NCBI RefSeq assembly: GCF_014084025.1
Contig: NZ_CP043683.1
Location: 1-42,459, forward strand
DNA from: Borrelia sp. A-FGy1
GTDB taxonomy: Bacteria; Spirochaetota; Spirochaetia; Borreliales; Borreliaceae
Reading direction: 5' to 3'
Length of the DNA: 42,459 bases
Positions 39,143 to 42,459 of the stretch are shown here, in pieces (within the stretch, counting starts at the first letter, position 1; each line of letters opens with the position of its first letter). Below the pieces are notes generated by a model that made no database searches, was not told the DNA's origin, and worked only from the letters and a program-made list of their open reading frames with translations. The translations under genes and the position numbers were made by a program.

Positions 39143-39772
39143 TTAATTTTCATCAGATCTTACTAAGATATCTGATCTATTAGGTCTTAATATCACATTG
39201 AGTCTTAAATTACCCGAATTGTAGTTTGAAATTTCTAATTTTAAACCAAGTTGCCTTGTAATATAACTTTCTAAAAACTCAATATCTCGCATCTGCATAC
39301 TAATAAATAATTTGGAATAATCGGTCTCTTCAATTAAGTTCTTATTACTAAAATTAAAAAGCCTACTTCTATCTTTCTCAAGAAGTCTTTCAATAGGAAT
39401 TTCTATAATATCTTGAATTCTATGGTCAATTTGCAAAAAAATAACATCACTACGTTTGTTACTTTTTCTTAAAAATTCAGTTCTTACTTTTAAAAAAAAA
39501 TCATTTCTTATCAAATTTAAAAGAGAATAATAATAGATTTCAAATCCAGTTATCCTTTTTAAAATTAGATTAACCTTAAGATGCCTCATTGAATCAGTGG
39601 TCTTAATTAATATGCTGTTTCTATACTCATAGCTTAGCTCATATACATACTCAATATCTCGTTCAAAATTACAAATCTTGAAATTAAAAGGCCTTGAAGA
39701 TGCTCTAGCTATAAGATTTAAACTCAAAAACAACCAAAAAAATATATAAATAATATAAATAACGTTAACCAT
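39143..39772 (-). CDS. Prophage tail-module protein, possibly DUF792-like
   Basis: 209 residues with an N-terminal hydrophobic segment (IYIIYIFFWLFLSLNLIARA), either a signal anchor or a signal peptide, followed by a mixed alpha/beta domain (FERDIEYVYELSYEYR, VNLILKRITGFEIYYYSL, ending NLRLNVILRPNRSD). An AGGAG ribosome binding site sits seven bases before the ATG. In cp32-type phages a DUF792 gene stands directly before DUF693, and this gene holds that place; the assignment rests mainly on position. It overlaps a damaged frame upstream by 49 bases. Confidence 0.5.
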   Translation of the reverse strand: MVNVIYIIYIFFWLFLSLNLIARASSRPFNFKICNFERDIEYVYELSYEYRNSILIKTTDSMRHLKVNLILKRITGFEIYYYSLLNLIRNDFFLKVRTEFLRKSNKRSDVIFLQIDHRIQDIIEIPIERLLEKDRSRLFNFSNKNLIEETDYSKLFISMQMRDIEFLESYITRQLGLKLEISNYNSGNLRLNVILRPNRSDILVRSDEN

Positions 39773-39936
39773 AAATATTCTCCTAAACCTATTTTAACCT
39801 TTATAGCTTTAAAAATTAAAAGTTCTGCCCTTTTAATTTGAAAGCTAATATTTAACTCATAAACAAATGATGTTTTAAATGAAATGCCTTTATTCAAAAT
39901 TCCATATAAACCCTTAAAAAAATAATAAACATCCAA
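39724..39936 (-). pseudogene. 3' end of a truncated upstream gene
   Basis: About 70 codons ending in a hydrophobic segment (YLWLTLFILFIYFFGCF), overlapping the start of the next gene by 49 bases. There is no ribosome binding site near its TTG. The frame is already coding-like before it (IARFNLDVYYFFKGLYGILN) back to a stop at 39955-39957, so this is probably the tail end of a larger prophage gene rather than a separate small protein. Confidence 0.35.
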
Positions 39937-40289
39937 ATTAAATCTTGCTATAAACTATATCCTTATAAAATCTGTTTTAAATTCTAATAATTTATTTAAA
40001 AAAGGACATGGCTCTTAAATTGAAGAAATAAACTTTTTCATAAATAGAATATAGATATTTAAATAAAAACACGGATTCTTTAATAGTAAAAGTATTACTA
40101 TTATTTAGAGTAATCTCCTCAGGATTTGTATTAATATCTTAATTTACAAACTTAGAATGATTTTGAAATATTAATAATTATAGCCAATAATAGTACTTAA
40201 CAGCCTCTCAGAAGATTTTTTTAAAAAATATAAAACTTGAGAAAGATATGCATTAATCTGATTGAAAATCAGATAGTAAAAATACATAA

Positions 40290-41610
40290 AATTAGACGCA
40301 CTTGATAGGCCTAAAAATTGATTTACAATTTACCTAAACCTAACAAATACTGTTTATTTCCCCTATTAAATCAAATATATAATCTCTTAAAGCTTCTAAA
40401 TTTTCACTATTGGTATTATTTATTATTCATAATGATGTCAAAATGATTTGACTATACATCTAGTTTAAGTGAATCTGCTAAAGTAACAATGATACCTTCA
40501 TTTTAAAAAAGCATTAATTAACATAACACTATGTAATATTTTTGCAAATTCCAGGATACAAATATAGCTTAAAAGTTTTCTCACCTACCTACTGCTTATC
40601 AAGTAATTTCATATCATATAAACTTAACCTCATTGAAAGATTTCAACTTTATATATGAATTAAACTTTAATCTAAGACTATTCTAATAAGACTTGTAGGA
40701 GAGAATCTCCGTTAAGCTATTTCTTACTAAGTCGCCCATTAAAGATATATTATTTCTAAAGTTGATACTAAAACTTTTAACTAATTAAAACTAATTTTAT
40801 TATTCTCTATATATCTTATTAATAAATAATATACATAGACCATAACCTTTAAATAAATCAATATATAAAATTGTCACTATTTATTAGATTGCTTATTTAA
40901 ACATTCAAATAACTTGTAAATTCATCCAAATCAAACAGCATCTAACATTATACAGGTAAAGTAATTAACTAGAAAAAAATTTAAACTCACAAGTCTCTAA
41001 AATAAAATCATTAATGTCTACTTGAACTTCAAATTCATCTTCATATTTAAAGCATATCTTCCATTTTTATTTTCTAAAAACTGTAAGCTATATCTAAAAT
41101 TATCACTCGATTAATGAGTTATCTAATCTAAATTTAACCTTATTTACTAGTACTATTAAAATCATCAACTAGTTTGTACAAACTAACTTATTTTTTAAGG
41201 TCTTTGTTTAACACTAACTTAAAATCAAATTTATTTTGGAAAGAAAACCAGATTTTCTTTTAAATCATATTTACAGCATTCTACATTTATTAGAATCAAA
41301 AACATTCAGTTTTATTACTAGAAACACTTCCTAAAAAAATTTAGGTACCCCCCTCCTCCTTTGATTTAGAAACTAAATTTGCTAAACTAATTATTAATCT
41401 TAAAAAAAGATTTTGACCTATATTTCTGTATAAAATTTAATCAAAATCAGTAGAGCTAAATTTAATACTCTCTAAGCCTCTAAATAATCCAATAAATCCT
41501 GTCCCCCAATTAAGCTTGATATACTAATTTCTATTTTAAATACTAAAGCATTTATACAAGATAAATTACTCTTTAAACTAGTATTAACTCCTTTAAATAA
41601 ATCCTTATGA
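40290..41610 (-). pseudogene. Decayed prophage-type sequence
   Basis: No intact frame. Minus-strand fragments include DIHKDLFKGVNTSLKSNLSC and ISISSLIGGQDLLDYLEA (about 41.47-41.61 kb) with GTGFIGLFRGLESIKFSSTD in the neighbouring frame, and VTLADSLKLDV near 40.46 kb. Orientation and place before the tail genes suggest the remains of a tape-measure or other tail gene. A C6 run lies at about 41345-41350. The assignment is tentative. Confidence 0.3.
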
Positions 41611-41616
41611 ATATCT

Positions 41617-41656
41617 AAACACAAGAGAAGAAATTAAATTCTTTTCTCTTGTGTTT
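41617..41656. terminator. Orphan hairpin terminator
   Basis: A 13-bp stem (AAACACAAGAGAA with TTCTCTTGTGTTT) around a loop of about 12 bases. No intact gene ends here on either strand. It is probably left from a lost gene to the right, or serves the decayed phage region. Confidence 0.6.
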
Positions 41657-42459
41657 TCATAATTTGTCATTCTTAAGCTATATGGTTAAAAACCCTACTG
41701 CTTAATAAAGGAGTATTGGGTGTAAATAAATCCTTCTTTAATTCACCCAAAAAAAGATTTATTCCACTTGTTTTAATAAATTATATCTCATAAAATTTAC
41801 CATATCTTTATTCAGCAAAATTTTTCATAAATTTATTCTTTAAGTTTTAAATTAGCAATTTGATATTTCTACAACTTCCCTGTAATTAAACTATCTAATC
41901 TAATTAGAACTACAAAAATAAATTAACACAGTAAAATAATAATTACAATATTCACTCTTTAAGTATTCTAAATACTAAAAAAAAAATTAAAGTAGCTCTA
42001 AGTAACTCTATAATTAATGTTCTCATACATTTTTAAATCCATGAAAATTATCAAATAGAATAATCAAAAAGAAACTAAATTTTAGTAATTTTAGTTGTCA
42101 TAAATATAATAATTACTTAATAAAAGTTCTACTACAATCTTGCCGAATATCAATATAAAATAAACTTTCAAATACTGTATAACAAAAAGATCTGTGAAAG
42201 AGCATATTTACAAAAAATGAATATATTACTTTGTTTTAACAATATTTTAAAATTGATCTAAAAAATAAGAGATGGGCTATCATTAAGGAATTCATTTTTT
42301 TAAGAAAAGATAAGCTAGCGAACTATTATTCTAATAAAGAAAGAATATAGAAATTGGATATAAAGTAATGAGATAATTTATGCAAAAATCTTTTCTTTGA
42401 TTTGTCATTTTTTTATGTAGCTTAGTTAGTTTAATCTAGATTTAGCTCTATTAGAAAAA
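41657..42459. other. No gene seen at the right end
   Basis: AT-rich sequence with stops in every frame on both strands and no long inverted or direct repeat. Nothing indicates a telomere, so the replicon continues beyond the window. Confidence 0.5.

Noticed and set aside
42160-42459. Possible plasmid end or telomere at the window edge
   Set aside because: No palindromic or TAGTATA-like terminal sequence is visible; the edge appears arbitrary.

Overview
The window is very AT-rich and sparsely coding: intact reading frames cover roughly 38% of it. It carries spirochaete-type lipoproteins, a plasmid-style thyX-nrdI-nrdE-nrdF operon, a BMP-family nucleoside-binding lipoprotein beside an NCS2 purine permease, and a tandem array of PFam54-like lipoproteins. 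Together these point to a large linear plasmid (megaplasmid) of a relapsing-fever-group Borrelia. Lyme-group Borrelia lack the ribonucleotide reductase and ThyX genes; relapsing-fever species are known to carry them on a large plasmid. The species cannot be fixed from this sequence.

Layout. 0.1-5 kb: a small hypothetical gene, then the purine pair on the plus strand (BMP lipoprotein with a terminator, then an AzgA-type permease). 5-11.5 kb: a collagen-like Gly-X-Y lipoprotein, very GC-rich against its surroundings, followed by 5 kb of decayed sequence. 11.6-13 kb: a large BTA121-like surface lipoprotein (minus). 14.2-18.5 kb: the thyX-nrdI-nrdE-nrdF operon (minus) for thymidylate and deoxynucleotide synthesis. 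18.5-22.7 kb: three decayed tandem copies of an unknown gene, then an intact secreted helical protein. 22.8-27 kb: remnants, a frameshifted lipoprotein and an intact BTA121-type lipoprotein (plus). 27.2-37 kb: a minus-strand array of PFam54-like lipoproteins, five intact and five decayed. It contains homopolymer frameshifts, a 36-bp repeat and a 58-bp perfect palindrome. 37.5-41.6 kb: a decayed prophage tail module with two intact frames, DUF693-like and possibly DUF792-like, resembling cp32/lp54 phage genes. The last 0.8 kb shows nothing.

Together the intact genes form two functional groups. One is nucleotide supply: purine scavenging at the envelope, plus dTMP and dNTP synthesis in the cytoplasm with a class Ib, probably manganese-capable, ribonucleotide reductase. 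The other is surface display: collagen-like, BTA121-like and PFam54-like lipoproteins, in regions with frequent frameshifts, G-tracts and gene death. The clearest candidates for something undescribed are the collagen-like lipoprotein, the 58-bp palindrome inside the PFam54 array, and the non-AUG start inferred for nrdI. Family names come from recognition of motifs; no database search was possible.
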